A DNA stretch of 52,569 nucleotides from Streptomyces triticirhizae. Lineage in GTDB: Bacteria > Actinomycetota > Actinomycetes > Streptomycetales > Streptomycetaceae. The stretch's first letter is position 1, and the number at the start of each line of letters is the position of its first letter. Below the pieces are notes generated by a model. It was given only the letters and a program-made list of their open reading frames with translations. It searched no databases and was not told where the DNA came from. The stretch spans positions 1 to 52,569 of the forward strand of contig NZ_RFFJ01000015.1 in assembly GCF_003696235.1 (NCBI RefSeq), in the 5' to 3' direction. The translations under genes and the position numbers were made by a program. This document shows positions 26,699-38,863 of this stretch, piece by piece.

Positions 26699-27367
26699 AT
26701 GCCGATCCGCGTTCTGCTGGTGGACGACCAGCCCCTGCTGCGCACCGGTTTCCGGATGATCCTGGAGGCCGAGCCGGACCTGGCCGTGGTGGGCGAGGCG
26801 GGCGACGGCCTCCAGGCGTTGGAGCAGGTGCGGACGCTCCAGCCCGACGTGGTGCTGATGGACATCCGGATGCCCCGGATGGACGGCGTCGAGGCGACGC
26901 GGCAGATCACCGGGCCGGCGAAGGACGGTCCGGTGAAGGTCCTGGTGCTGACCACCTTCGACCTGGACGAGTACGTGGTGGAGGCGCTGCGCGCCGGGGC
27001 CAGCGGCTTCCTGCTGAAGGACGCGCCGGCCGCCGAGCTGGTGCAGGCGATCCGGGTGGTCGCCAACGGCGAGGCGATGCTGGCGCCCAGCGTCACCCGC
27101 CGGCTGCTGGACATGTACGCATCCAAGCTGCCCTCCGGCGAGGAGCCCGTTCCCGACGCGCTGGGCACCCTCACCGAGCGGGAGGTGGAGGTGCTCAAGC
27201 TGGTGGCCCGTGGCCTGTCCAACGCGGAGATCGCCGCCGACCTCTTCGTCAGCGAGACCACGGTGAAGACCCATGTGGGCCATGTGCTCACCAAGTTGGA
27301 GCTGCGGGACCGGGTGCAGGCGGCGGTCTTCGCCTACGAGAGCGGGCTGGTCCGCCCCGGCAGCTGA
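26699..27367 (+). CDS. NarL/LuxR-family response regulator (orphan)
   Basis: This 222-residue protein has a receiver domain (residues 1-120) with acidic D10-D11, phosphoacceptor Asp55 (LMDIRMP) and a conserved Lys in LLKDAPA. A LuxR-type helix-turn-helix follows at about 155-210 (LTEREVEVLKLVARGLSNAEIA). It is a DNA-binding output protein controlled by phosphorylation. No histidine kinase lies nearby, so its partner is elsewhere. ATG at 26699 has GAAGGG upstream, 52 bp after the nuclease gene. Confidence 0.93.
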   Translation: MPIRVLLVDDQPLLRTGFRMILEAEPDLAVVGEAGDGLQALEQVRTLQPDVVLMDIRMPRMDGVEATRQITGPAKDGPVKVLVLTTFDLDEYVVEALRAGASGFLLKDAPAAELVQAIRVVANGEAMLAPSVTRRLLDMYASKLPSGEEPVPDALGTLTEREVEVLKLVARGLSNAEIAADLFVSETTVKTHVGHVLTKLELRDRVQAAVFAYESGLVRPGS

Positions 27368-27415
27368 GCGCGGCCGGGGCGGACCCGTCCGTCAGGCGCG
27401 GGCCGTCTCCGGCGG

Positions 27416-29014
27416 TCAGACCTCGGCCATCTCCAGCTCCCAGAAGCGGAAGACCGTGGAGGGGTCGAGCGTCCACTGGAGGCCGTTGATGTTCTCGTTG
27501 GCGACCGCGTACTGCCGGCCCTGCCAGATCGGGATCATCGGGACCTCCTCGGCCACGATGTCCTGTACGGCGCTGAAGGCCTCGGCGGAGTCGGCCCGGT
27601 CGGCCTCCCTGCGGGTGGCGGGCAGCAGCTCCTCGGTGATCCGTTCCGAGACATAGCCGTTGGCGAGGACGTTGTCGGGGCCGAAGAACGGGTCGGTGAA
27701 GTTCTCCGGGTCCGGGAAGTCCGGCACCCAGCCCCGGACGAACGCCCCGTAGGCGCCGTCGGCGACGCCCTGGGCGAACTCGTCGGCGTCCACGCTGCGC
27801 ACGCTGGCGTCGAAGAGCCCGCTCGCGTTGAGCTGGTCGGCCAGGTGCTCGAACGCGGCGACCGTGTCGGGGCCGAAGCGGACCGGGGTGGCCCACAGGG
27901 TCAGCTCGACGGGCTCGGTGATGCCGGCCTCGCGGAGCGTCTCCTCGGCGGCCTCGGGGTCGCCGGTGCCGCCGTAGCGGTCGAAGAACGCGGTGTTGTG
28001 GCCGGTGATGCCGGCCGGCACGACCGAGTAGAGCGGCTCGGCGGTGCGCTGGTAGACGTCGCGCACGAGCGCCTCGCGGTCGATGAGCTGGGCCACCGCG
28101 CGGCGGACGGCCGGGTCGCCGGTGACCGGGTCGTCGAGGTTGAAGACGAGGTACTGGGCCTCGGCGCTGGTGCCGTCGACGACCTTCAACTCGCCGTCGC
28201 CGCTGCGGTCGGCGGTGTGCAGGGTGGCGATGTCCTCGGCCGCGAGCCCCCGGTAGGCCACGTCCACCTCGCCGCCGCGCACGGCGTCGTCGAGGGCCTG
28301 CTGGTCGCCGTGGAAGAGCCGCATGGTGACGCCGGAGTTCTTGACCTCGGCCGGCCCCTGGTAGTCCGGGTTGACCTCGAAGACGGCCTCGTCCTCGCCG
28401 TAGCTGGCCAGCGTGTACACGCCGGAGCCGTCGGCCTCGCCGTCGGTGCGCAGTTCGTCCGCCGGGTACGCGCGGTGGTCGACGATGGACCCGGCGCCGG
28501 AGGCGATCTTCTGCGGGAAGGTGGCGTCCGGCTCGCTGAGGTGGAAGGTGACCGTCCGGTCGTCCGGCGCCTCGATCTGGTCGATCGTGGAGAGCATCAC
28601 GGCCGGCCCGTCGGGGTCGTCGATGCGGAGCGTCCGGTCGAAGGAGAACTTGACGTCCTTCGAGGTGAGCGCGTTGCCGTTGCTGAACGTCAGCCCGTCC
28701 CTCAGCGTGCAGGTGTAGCGCTGGCTGGCCCGGTCGGTGAAGCCGCACTCCTCGGCGGCCTCCGGCTGGGGCTCGGTGCCGCCGGGCGGGAAGCTGAGCA
28801 GCGACTGGAACACGTTGTTGAAGACCAGCCAGGAGCCGGGGTCGTAGCCGGAGGCCGGATCGACGGCGAGCACCTCGTCCGTCATGCCCAGGGTGATGCG
28901 CTCGCCCCGGCCGGCCCCCTCTTCTTCGGTCAGTCCACAGCCGGCCAGCAGGGCCACGGCCATCGAGAGGGCGATGATGAGTGTGGGGTACGCCCTCCCC
29001 AAGCGGGTCTTCAC
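27416..29014 (-). CDS. ABC transporter solute-binding lipoprotein, family 5 (orphan)
   Basis: This 532-residue lipoprotein has a signal peptide with lipobox LLAGC near residue 26, followed by a family 5 (DppA/OppA) fold: PASGYDPGSWLVFNNVFQSL, YTCTLRDGLTFSNG, and late motifs such as RGWVPDFPDPENF. These bind peptides or other small solutes outside the membrane. No permease or ATPase gene is adjacent. GTG at 29014 follows GAAGGA. It is convergent with the response regulator gene with only 48 bp between them. Confidence 0.9.
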   Translation of the reverse strand: MKTRLGRAYPTLIIALSMAVALLAGCGLTEEEGAGRGERITLGMTDEVLAVDPASGYDPGSWLVFNNVFQSLLSFPPGGTEPQPEAAEECGFTDRASQRYTCTLRDGLTFSNGNALTSKDVKFSFDRTLRIDDPDGPAVMLSTIDQIEAPDDRTVTFHLSEPDATFPQKIASGAGSIVDHRAYPADELRTDGEADGSGVYTLASYGEDEAVFEVNPDYQGPAEVKNSGVTMRLFHGDQQALDDAVRGGEVDVAYRGLAAEDIATLHTADRSGDGELKVVDGTSAEAQYLVFNLDDPVTGDPAVRRAVAQLIDREALVRDVYQRTAEPLYSVVPAGITGHNTAFFDRYGGTGDPEAAEETLREAGITEPVELTLWATPVRFGPDTVAAFEHLADQLNASGLFDASVRSVDADEFAQGVADGAYGAFVRGWVPDFPDPENFTDPFFGPDNVLANGYVSERITEELLPATRREADRADSAEAFSAVQDIVAEEVPMIPIWQGRQYAVANENINGLQWTLDPSTVFRFWELEMAEV

Positions 29015-29108
29015 GTGGTCGGTCCTTCGGTCGCGAGCCTGTCTCGACGAGCCCAACCGACCTTAGCGGGCGCGGGAGTCCCGCAACACGGGAACGGCGT
29101 GAGATGGA

Positions 29109-29861
29109 TCACGAACAGGATTCGGCCATCCCGCCGCCGGCCGGGCCGGGCGTGGGCCTGGGCGGCGGGCCGGTGACGAGGCCGCGCAGGAAGGCCAGGT
29201 CGACGGACTCCAGGGAGTCGACGACGGTCCGCCCGGCGGCCGGCGGGATCGCCGCCACCGAGGGGACGGCCAGCACCCGGCAGCCGGCGGCCTCGGCGGA
29301 GGCGACGCCGGTCGCGGTGTCCTCGACGGCCACGCAGTGCGCTGGCTCGGCGCCGAGGCGCAGCGCGGCGGTGAGGTAGGGGTCGGGGTGCGGCTTGGTC
29401 CTGGCCAGTTCGTCGCCGGCGACGGTGGTGGCGAAGAACTCGGCGCCCAGGGAGCGCAGCGTCCGGTCGATGACCTCGCGGTGCGAGGCGGAGACCAGGG
29501 CGGTGGGCACCCGGTGGGCGGCCAGCTCGGTCAGCAGCCGGCGGGCGCCCGGCATCAGGGGCACGCCCTGGTCGAGGCGGCGCAGGAAGGCCGCGTTGAG
29601 CAGGTCGCGCACCTCGTCGAGGGTGATGTCGGCGCCGGTGACCTCGATCAGATAGCCGGCGGAGCGGGTCATCGGGCCGCCGACGACCACCTCGCGGTGT
29701 TCCTCGGCCAGCACGTGGCCCAGGGCTCCGAAGACCTCGACCTCGGCGTCCCACCAGAAGTCCTCAGTGTCCACGAGGGTGCCGTCCATGTCGAGCAGCA
29801 CCGCGCGCGGCACGGAACCGACGGGTCGGGGGGTGTCCAGGGCGGGAGTGGAACTCGTCAT
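29109..29861 (-). CDS. HAD-superfamily phosphatase (beta-phosphoglucomutase-like)
   Basis: This 250-residue protein has all four HAD motifs: VLLDMDGTLVDTED near residue 20, TALVSASHR near 112, TKPHPDPYL near 145 and AVEDTATGVASA near 167. The cap lies between motifs I and II. It belongs to the subclass I sugar-phosphate phosphatases/mutases; the substrate is unknown. ATG at 29861 follows GGAGG. It is downstream of metH in the same direction but 205 bp away. Confidence 0.88.
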   Translation of the reverse strand: MTSSTPALDTPRPVGSVPRAVLLDMDGTLVDTEDFWWDAEVEVFGALGHVLAEEHREVVVGGPMTRSAGYLIEVTGADITLDEVRDLLNAAFLRRLDQGVPLMPGARRLLTELAAHRVPTALVSASHREVIDRTLRSLGAEFFATTVAGDELARTKPHPDPYLTAALRLGAEPAHCVAVEDTATGVASAEAAGCRVLAVPSVAAIPPAAGRTVVDSLESVDLAFLRGLVTGPPPRPTPGPAGGGMAESCS

Positions 29862-29894
29862 CCGCACGCCTCCGTAGCGACCGCAGGGAGAGGA

Positions 29895-29924
29895 CTGGCC
29901 GGCCGCCCAGGGGCGACCGGCCAG
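29895..29924 (-). terminator. hairpin between metH and the HAD gene
   Basis: CTGGCCGG/CCGGCCAG plus an inner CGCC/GGCG stem separated by one mismatch form a strong hairpin. It may end metH transcription. A TAGACT -10 candidate (29938-29943) just upstream would instead place it at the 5' end of the HAD mRNA. Confidence 0.5.
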
Positions 29925-30066
29925 CACCGGACCGATCAGTCTACGTCGGACGTGGGAACCGTTCCGAGCCGAACGGCTGACCTCACCCGGTCGGCGCAGT
30001 GAAGCGCCACTGAACGCGACCGGGGTCCCGTCGTGCGGTACCGGGCGTTCGTCGCCGGGCCCTCGT

Positions 30067-33579
<3,513 letters not shown>

Positions 33580-33646
33580 GGGCTTCTCTCCCAGAGGTGC
33601 GACGGCTGTCGGCTATGCGCCTCCGCTCACGGTGACGCACCCCAGC

Positions 33647-33652
33647 AGCCTA
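33647..33652 (-). promoter_or_regulatory. candidate -10 box of metH (TAGGCT)
   Basis: TAGGCT on the minus strand lies about 70 bp before the metH start, giving a leader of roughly 60 nt. No riboswitch-like structure is recognised in 33580-33646. Confidence 0.35.
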
Positions 33653-33744
33653 ACCGGGTGGCCGCGCCAGAGAGCGGAACTTTCCGGGAATCGGACCGCC
33701 GTAAACTCATTCCTGGCCTGGGGGTATCGACATCCCCCACTGGA

Positions 33745-33761
33745 GTTCGACAATGTCGAAC
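33745..33761 (+). promoter_or_regulatory. candidate GylR operator upstream of gylR
   Basis: GTTCGACAATGTCGAAC is palindromic apart from its central base. A 15-of-17 copy lies upstream of glpF at 34646. It sits 40 bp before the gylR ribosome-binding-site/start region and overlaps CAATGT, a -10-like hexamer, consistent with autoregulation. Confidence 0.7.
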
Positions 33762-33801
33762 GGAAGATGTTTCGCGGGGCGGGACGCAGGGAGGCGGCCT
33801 C

Positions 33802-34566
33802 ATGGCTCGGACCATCCAGTCACTGGAACGCGCGGCCGCGGTGCTGCGCCTGCTCGCCGGCGGCGAGCGGCGGCTGGGTCTGTCCGACATCGCCTCGGCC
33901 ATAGGGCTGGCCAAGGCCACCACGCACGGGCTGCTGCGCACGCTCCAGCAGGAGGGCTTCGTCGAGCAGGACGAGATCTCCGGGAAGTACCAGCTGGGCG
34001 CCGAGCTGCTGCGCCTGGGCAACAGCTACCTCGACGTCCACGAGCTGCGCGCCAGGGCGCTGGTGTGGACGGACGACCTGGCCAGGTCCAGCGGGGAGAG
34101 CACCTATCTGGGCGTGCTCCACCAGCGCGGGGTGCTGATCGTCCACCACGTCTTCCGGCCCGACGACAGCCGCCAGGTGCTGGAGGTGGGGGCGATGCAG
34201 CCGCTGCACAGCACGGCACTGGGGAAGGTGCTGGCGGCGTTCGACCCGGTGGCGCACAACGAGGCGATGGACTCGGACTTCGCCGCGATCACCCCGCTGA
34301 CGGTCACGGACCCGGCCGCCTTCGACCGGGAGTTGGAGGCGGTGCGGGCGCGCGGCTGGGCGAGTGACGTCGGGGAGACCTGGGACGGCGTCGCCTCGGT
34401 CGCGGCCCCGATCGTGGACCGCCGCCGGATGCCGGTGGGCGCGGTGGGCATCACGGGCGCCGTGGAGCGGGTGCTCGACGGCGAGGCGCCCCGACCCCGG
34501 CTGGTGGCGGCGGTGCGGGACTGCGCCCGGGCCGTGTCGCGGGACCTCGGAGCCGGGCGCTTCTAG
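33802..34566 (+). CDS. gylR: IclR-family regulator of the glycerol operon, GylR
   Basis: This 254-residue protein has an N-terminal winged helix (ERAAAVLRLLAGGERRLGLSDIA) and an IclR effector domain (residues 80-250; GVLHQRGVLIVHHV, LHSTALGKVLAAF). It directly precedes glpFKD. In S. coelicolor the equivalent GylR represses gylCABX until glycerol 3-phosphate is present. ATG at 33802 follows GGGAGG. Frames extending far upstream run antisense through metH and are not real. Confidence 0.93.
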   Translation: MARTIQSLERAAAVLRLLAGGERRLGLSDIASAIGLAKATTHGLLRTLQQEGFVEQDEISGKYQLGAELLRLGNSYLDVHELRARALVWTDDLARSSGESTYLGVLHQRGVLIVHHVFRPDDSRQVLEVGAMQPLHSTALGKVLAAFDPVAHNEAMDSDFAAITPLTVTDPAAFDRELEAVRARGWASDVGETWDGVASVAAPIVDRRRMPVGAVGITGAVERVLDGEAPRPRLVAAVRDCARAVSRDLGAGRF

Positions 34567-34572
34567 GACAAT

Positions 34573-34595
34573 CCAGACACCGGAGAGGTATCTGG
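34573..34595 (+). terminator. hairpin after gylR
   Basis: CCAGACACC (34573-34581) pairs with GGTATCTGG (34587-34595) at 8 of 9 positions around a 5-nt loop, 7 nt past the gylR stop. It separates gylR from the glpF promoter. Confidence 0.6.
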
Positions 34596-34645
34596 CGCCT
34601 ACCCACTTGACGGAGCCCTCCCCGGGGAGAACACTGCCGTTCGTT

Positions 34646-34662
34646 GGTCGATAATGTCGAAC
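34646..34662 (+). promoter_or_regulatory. candidate GylR operator upstream of glpF
   Basis: GGTCGATAATGTCGAAC differs from the gylR-upstream palindrome at two positions. It overlaps TAATGT (34652-34657), a TANNNT -10 candidate, so bound repressor would block the glp promoter. It lies 54 bp before the glpF start. Confidence 0.7.
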
Positions 34663-34715
34663 ACTGGACGGATGTCGCCCAGGAATCCCCTGGACGAAGG
34701 ACAAAGGAGTCACGG

Positions 34716-35531
34716 GTGTCCAGCTCCGATATCTTCTTCGGCGAGGTGCTCGGCACCGCCGTACTGATCGTGCTCGGTGGTGGCGTCGTCGCCGGCACCG
34801 TTCTCAAGAAGTCGAAATCGTTCGAGGCCGGCTGGGTCGTGGTGACCCTCGGCTGGGGTATGGCGGTGCTCACCGGCGCCTACGCCTCCACCCAGCTCTC
34901 CGGCGCGCACATCAACCCGGCGGTGACGCTGGGCATCGCCATCGACACCGGCGAGTGGAGCGACGTTCCCACCTATGTCGCCGGGCAGATGCTGGGCGCG
35001 ATGCTCGGCGCCGTGCTCGTCTGGCTCGCCTACTACGGACACTTCCAGGCGCATCTGCTGGACCGCGAGGAGGTCAGCGGCTCGGCCACGCCGGGCCCGC
35101 GCGCCTTCGACGAGAGCAACGAGCGGAAGGCCGAGCGGCGCGCGACCGAGCCGGGCGAGCCGGGTCCTGTGCTGGGCGTCTTCGCCACCGCGCCGGAGAT
35201 CCGCAACACGGTGCAGAACCTGGCCACCGAGATCATCGCGACGGCCGTGCTGGTGATCGGCGTGCTGACCATCGGCGTCAACGACGACCTGGCGCTCTCC
35301 GGCACGGGTCCGCTGATGGTGGCCCTGATCGTGCTCGGGATCGGCCTCTCGCTCGGTGGGCCGACGGGCTACGCGATCAACCCGGCCCGTGACCTCGGGC
35401 CCCGCATCGTCCACGCGCTCCTCCCCCTGCCCAACAAGGGCGGCTCCGACTGGGGCTACTCCTGGATTCCCGTCGTCGGACCGCTGATCGGCGCCACGAT
35501 CGCGGCCGTCGTCTTCAATCTCCTCTTCTGA
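34716..35531 (+). CDS. glpF: glycerol uptake facilitator (aquaglyceroporin) GlpF
   Basis: This 271-residue MIP-family channel has six membrane helices and both NPA boxes: HINPAVT (residues 66-72) and AINPARD near 220. Asp after the second box and an Arg in the filter mark glycerol-type channels. A charged cytoplasmic insert ([18 protein letters not shown]) lies near residues 135-155. GTG at 34716 follows AAAGGAG. It is the first gene of the glpF-glpK-glpD operon (gylC in S. coelicolor). Confidence 0.95.
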   Translation: MSSSDIFFGEVLGTAVLIVLGGGVVAGTVLKKSKSFEAGWVVVTLGWGMAVLTGAYASTQLSGAHINPAVTLGIAIDTGEWSDVPTYVAGQMLGAMLGAVLVWLAYYGHFQAHLLDREEVSGSATPGPRAFDESNERKAERRATEPGEPGPVLGVFATAPEIRNTVQNLATEIIATAVLVIGVLTIGVNDDLALSGTGPLMVALIVLGIGLSLGGPTGYAINPARDLGPRIVHALLPLPNKGGSDWGYSWIPVVGPLIGATIAAVVFNLLF

Positions 35532-35612
35532 CCGATCCACCCGGCGCCCCGCGACCGGAACGGGTACCCGCGACCAGCACGACCGCAACGCCACGACCAG
35601 GAGTCGCCAACC

Positions 35613-37157
35613 ATGACCGACGCTCAGGACCCCGCACTCACCACCGAGGCGCGCGAGTACATCGCCGCGATCGACCAGGGCACCACCTCCAGCCGCTGCA
35701 TCGTCTTCGACCGCGACGGGCGCATCGTCTCCGTCGAACAGAAGGAGCACGAGCAGATCTTTCCCAAACCGGGCTGGGTGGAACACGACGCCAGGGAGAT
35801 CTGGGCCAACGTCCAGGAGGTCGTGGCCGGCGCGCTGGCCAAGGCCGAGATCACCAGGGAGCACGTCAAGGCGATCGGCATCACCAACCAGCGCGAGACC
35901 ACCCTGCTGTGGGACCGCACCACGGGCGAGCCGGTCCACAACGCCATCGTCTGGCAGGACACCCGCACCGACGCGCTCTGTCGCGAGCTGGGGCGCAACG
36001 TCGGCCAGGACCGCTTCCGCCGGGAGACCGGGCTGCCGCTGTCCTCCTACTTCGCCGGGCCCAAGATCCGGTGGCTGTTGGACAACGTGGAGGGGCTGCG
36101 GGAGCGCGCCGAGCGCGGCGAGATCCTCTTCGGGACGATGGACTCGTGGGTGATCTGGAACCTGACCGGCGGCCCCGACGGCGGGGCGCATGTCACGGAC
36201 GTCACCAACGCCTCCCGCACGATGCTGATGAACCTGCGCACGCTGCGCTGGGAGGAGCGCATCTGTGACTCGATCGGCGTACCGATGGAGGTTCTTCCGG
36301 AGATCCGTTCCTCCTCCGAGGTCTACGGCCACGCCAAGGGCGGCGTGCTGGACGGCGTGCCGGTCGCCTCGGCGCTGGGCGACCAGCAGGCGGCGCTCTT
36401 CGGGCAGACCTGTTTCTCGGTGGGCGAGGCCAAGTCGACCTACGGCACCGGAACGTTCCTGCTGATGAACACCGGCAACCAGGCCATCAACTCCTATGCC
36501 GGCCTGGTCACCACGGTGGGCTACCGGATCGGCGACCAGCAGCCGGTCTACGCGCTGGAGGGGTCCATCGCGATCACCGGCGCGCTGGTGCAGTGGATGC
36601 GCGACCAGATGGGCCTGATCCACAGCGCGGCCGAGATCGAGACGCTGGCCCGTTCGGTGGACGACAACGGCGGCGCCTACTTCGTGCCGGCGTTCTCCGG
36701 GCTGTTCGCGCCCTACTGGCGGGCCGACGCGCGGGGCGTCATCGCCGGTCTGACCCGCTATGTCACCAAGGCCCACATCGCAAGGGCGGTCCTGGAGGCC
36801 ACGGCCTGGCAGACCAGGGAGATCGTCGACGCCATGAAGAAGGACTCCGGCGTCGAGCTGACCTCCCTGAAGGTGGACGGCGGGATGACGTCCAATAATC
36901 TACTCATGCAGAACATCTCGGATTTTCTGGACGCGCCCGTGGTGCGGCCGATGGTCTCCGAGACGACCTGTCTCGGCGCCGCCTACGCCGCCGGGCTCGC
37001 CGTCGGCTTCTGGTCCAACATCGAGGACCTGCGGGCCAACTGGCGACGCGCGGCCGAGTGGACGCCCGAGATGGACCCGGCCGAGCGCGACCGGGAGTAC
37101 CAGTTCTGGCTCAAGGCCGTGCAGCGGACCATGGGCTGGCTCGACGAGGAAGGCTGA
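35613..37157 (+). CDS. glpK: glycerol kinase GlpK
   Basis: This 514-residue FGGY-family kinase has the phosphate-1 loop [16 protein letters not shown] near residue 20, [13 protein letters not shown] near 90, WQDTRT, and the C-terminal [12 protein letters not shown] near 425. It phosphorylates glycerol to sn-glycerol 3-phosphate, the expected GylR signal. It follows glpF by 81 bp and precedes glpD by 6 bp (gylA equivalent). Confidence 0.97.
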   Translation: MTDAQDPALTTEAREYIAAIDQGTTSSRCIVFDRDGRIVSVEQKEHEQIFPKPGWVEHDAREIWANVQEVVAGALAKAEITREHVKAIGITNQRETTLLWDRTTGEPVHNAIVWQDTRTDALCRELGRNVGQDRFRRETGLPLSSYFAGPKIRWLLDNVEGLRERAERGEILFGTMDSWVIWNLTGGPDGGAHVTDVTNASRTMLMNLRTLRWEERICDSIGVPMEVLPEIRSSSEVYGHAKGGVLDGVPVASALGDQQAALFGQTCFSVGEAKSTYGTGTFLLMNTGNQAINSYAGLVTTVGYRIGDQQPVYALEGSIAITGALVQWMRDQMGLIHSAAEIETLARSVDDNGGAYFVPAFSGLFAPYWRADARGVIAGLTRYVTKAHIARAVLEATAWQTREIVDAMKKDSGVELTSLKVDGGMTSNNLLMQNISDFLDAPVVRPMVSETTCLGAAYAAGLAVGFWSNIEDLRANWRRAAEWTPEMDPAERDREYQFWLKAVQRTMGWLDEEG

Positions 37158-37163
37158 CATCAG

Positions 37164-38762
37164 ATGAACACCCCGCACCCGACAGCCGAACCGGCCGCGA
37201 TAGCCCGCGCCGAACGGCGCGCCGAGACCCGACAGCGGCTCGCCGAGGCTACCTATGACCTGCTGGTCATCGGGGGCGGCATCCTGGGTACCTCGGTCAC
37301 CTGGCACGCCGCCCAGTCGGGTCTGCGGGTGGCGATGGTGGACGCCGGCGACTTCGCCGGCGCCACCTCGTCCGCGTCCTCCAAGCTGGTGCACGGCGGC
37401 CTGCGCTACCTCCAGACCGGCGCCGTGCGCCTGGTGGCCGAGAACCACCACGAGCGGCGGGTGTTGGCGAAGGACGTCGCGCCGCACCTGGTCAACCCGC
37501 TCACCTTCTATCTCCCGGTCTACGAGGGTGGCCCGCACGGCGCGGCGAAGCTCGGCGCCGGGGTCTTCGCCTACTCGGCGCTCTCCGCCTTCGGCGACGG
37601 CGTCGGCCGGGTCGTCTCGCCGAGGAAGGCGGCGGCCACCGTGCCCGCGCTGCGCACCGAGGGCCTGAAGGCCGTCGCGGTCTACGGCGACCACCAGATG
37701 AACGACGCCCGCGTCGCGGTGATGACGGTCCGCGCCGCCGCCGAGGCCGGCGCGACGGTGCTCAACCACGCCGAGGTCACCGGGCTGCGCAAGACGGCGG
37801 GCCGGGTCACCGGCGCCGAGCTGCGGGACCGGCTGGACGGCTCGGAGTTCGGGGTGAACGCCCGGCTGATGCTCAACGCGACCGGCCCGTGGGTGGACCG
37901 GCTGCGGCTGATGGAGGACCCGGGCGCCGAGCCCAGCGTGCGGCTCTCCAAGGGCGTGCACCTGGTGATGCGGCGGGTCGCGCCCTGGCCGGTGGCGCTG
38001 GCCACCCCGGTGGACAAGTACCGGATCACGTTCGCCCTGCCCTGGGAGGACCAGCTGCTGCTGGGCACCACCGACGAGACCTACGAGGGCGACCCGGGCG
38101 AGGTCGCGCCGACCGAGGCGGACATCGCGCAGATCCTCGACGAGGCCGGGCACTCGGTGCGCGACGAGCAGCTGGACCGGGACCTGATGACCTACGCCTT
38201 CGCCGGGCTGCGGGTGCTGCCCGGCGGCCCGGGCGGGGTCGCCAAGGCCAAGCGGGAGACGGTGGTCACCGAGGGCGCCGGCGGGATGCTGTCGGTGGCG
38301 GGCGGCAAGTGGACGACCTACCGGCACATCGGACGCACCGTGCTGCGCAAGCTGGCCAAGCTGCCGGGCGGCCCGCTGGGCGCGGAGATGGAGCCGGTCT
38401 CCGACCTGGTGCGGCGGGTGCCGCTGCCGGGCGTGGCGGCGCCCAACGCGGTGGCCCACCGGCTGCTGGCCGACCCCGAGCTGGGCGAGCTGCTCGGCCC
38501 GGCGACGGCGGCCCATCTGGCCGGTCACTACGGCTCGTTGGCGCTGGACGTCGCGGAACTGGCGCGCCAGGACCCGGCCCTGGGCGAGCGGGTGCATCCG
38601 GACAGCCCGGAGATCATGGCGCAGCTCGTCTACGCCAGGGACCGCGAGTGGGCCGAGACCACCGACGACGTGCTGCGTCGGCGCACCACGCTGACCATCA
38701 GGGGCCTGGACACGCCCGAGGTGCGGGAGAAGGTCGAGCGGGTGCTGGGCACGGGCGTTTAG
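37164..38762 (+). CDS. glpD: FAD-dependent glycerol-3-phosphate dehydrogenase GlpD
   Basis: This 532-residue flavoprotein has the FAD-binding GGGILGTSVTWHAAQSGL near residue 35 and KLVHGGLRYLQ near 75. A C-terminal DAO_C domain completes it. It oxidises glycerol 3-phosphate to dihydroxyacetone phosphate at the membrane, passing electrons to quinone. ATG at 37164 lies 6 bp after glpK (gylB equivalent). No obvious terminator follows apart from the inverted repeat at 38790. Confidence 0.96.
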   Translation: MNTPHPTAEPAAIARAERRAETRQRLAEATYDLLVIGGGILGTSVTWHAAQSGLRVAMVDAGDFAGATSSASSKLVHGGLRYLQTGAVRLVAENHHERRVLAKDVAPHLVNPLTFYLPVYEGGPHGAAKLGAGVFAYSALSAFGDGVGRVVSPRKAAATVPALRTEGLKAVAVYGDHQMNDARVAVMTVRAAAEAGATVLNHAEVTGLRKTAGRVTGAELRDRLDGSEFGVNARLMLNATGPWVDRLRLMEDPGAEPSVRLSKGVHLVMRRVAPWPVALATPVDKYRITFALPWEDQLLLGTTDETYEGDPGEVAPTEADIAQILDEAGHSVRDEQLDRDLMTYAFAGLRVLPGGPGGVAKAKRETVVTEGAGGMLSVAGGKWTTYRHIGRTVLRKLAKLPGGPLGAEMEPVSDLVRRVPLPGVAAPNAVAHRLLADPELGELLGPATAAHLAGHYGSLALDVAELARQDPALGERVHPDSPEIMAQLVYARDREWAETTDDVLRRRTTLTIRGLDTPEVREKVERVLGTGV

Positions 38763-38789
38763 ACCATCTTCCCTTCATACCGCGTCAAC

Positions 38790-38863
38790 ACGACGGCGAG
38801 AGACTGAACCGCGTTGCGACCTGAAGGAGTTGTCGCCCGTGCGGTTCAGTCTCTCGCCGTCGT
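38790..38863 (+). promoter_or_regulatory. perfect 23-bp inverted repeat enclosing the ribosome-binding site and start codon of the ABC cassette
   Basis: Arms 38790-38812 and 38841-38863 are exactly complementary over 23 bp. Inside, GCGAC (38816-38820) and GTCGC (38832-38836) form a second stem whose 11-nt loop carries AAGGAG (38824-38829). The GTG start (38839-38841) sits at the junction of the two stems, its last base paired. In RNA this is one 74-nt hairpin, 28 nt after the glpD stop. It could be a terminator, a translational switch or a protein-binding site. Confidence 0.9.

Noticed and set aside
33580..33740. Possible cobalamin riboswitch in front of metH
   Set aside because: I could not find a B12-box-like sequence or a plausible multi-stem structure in the short leader.
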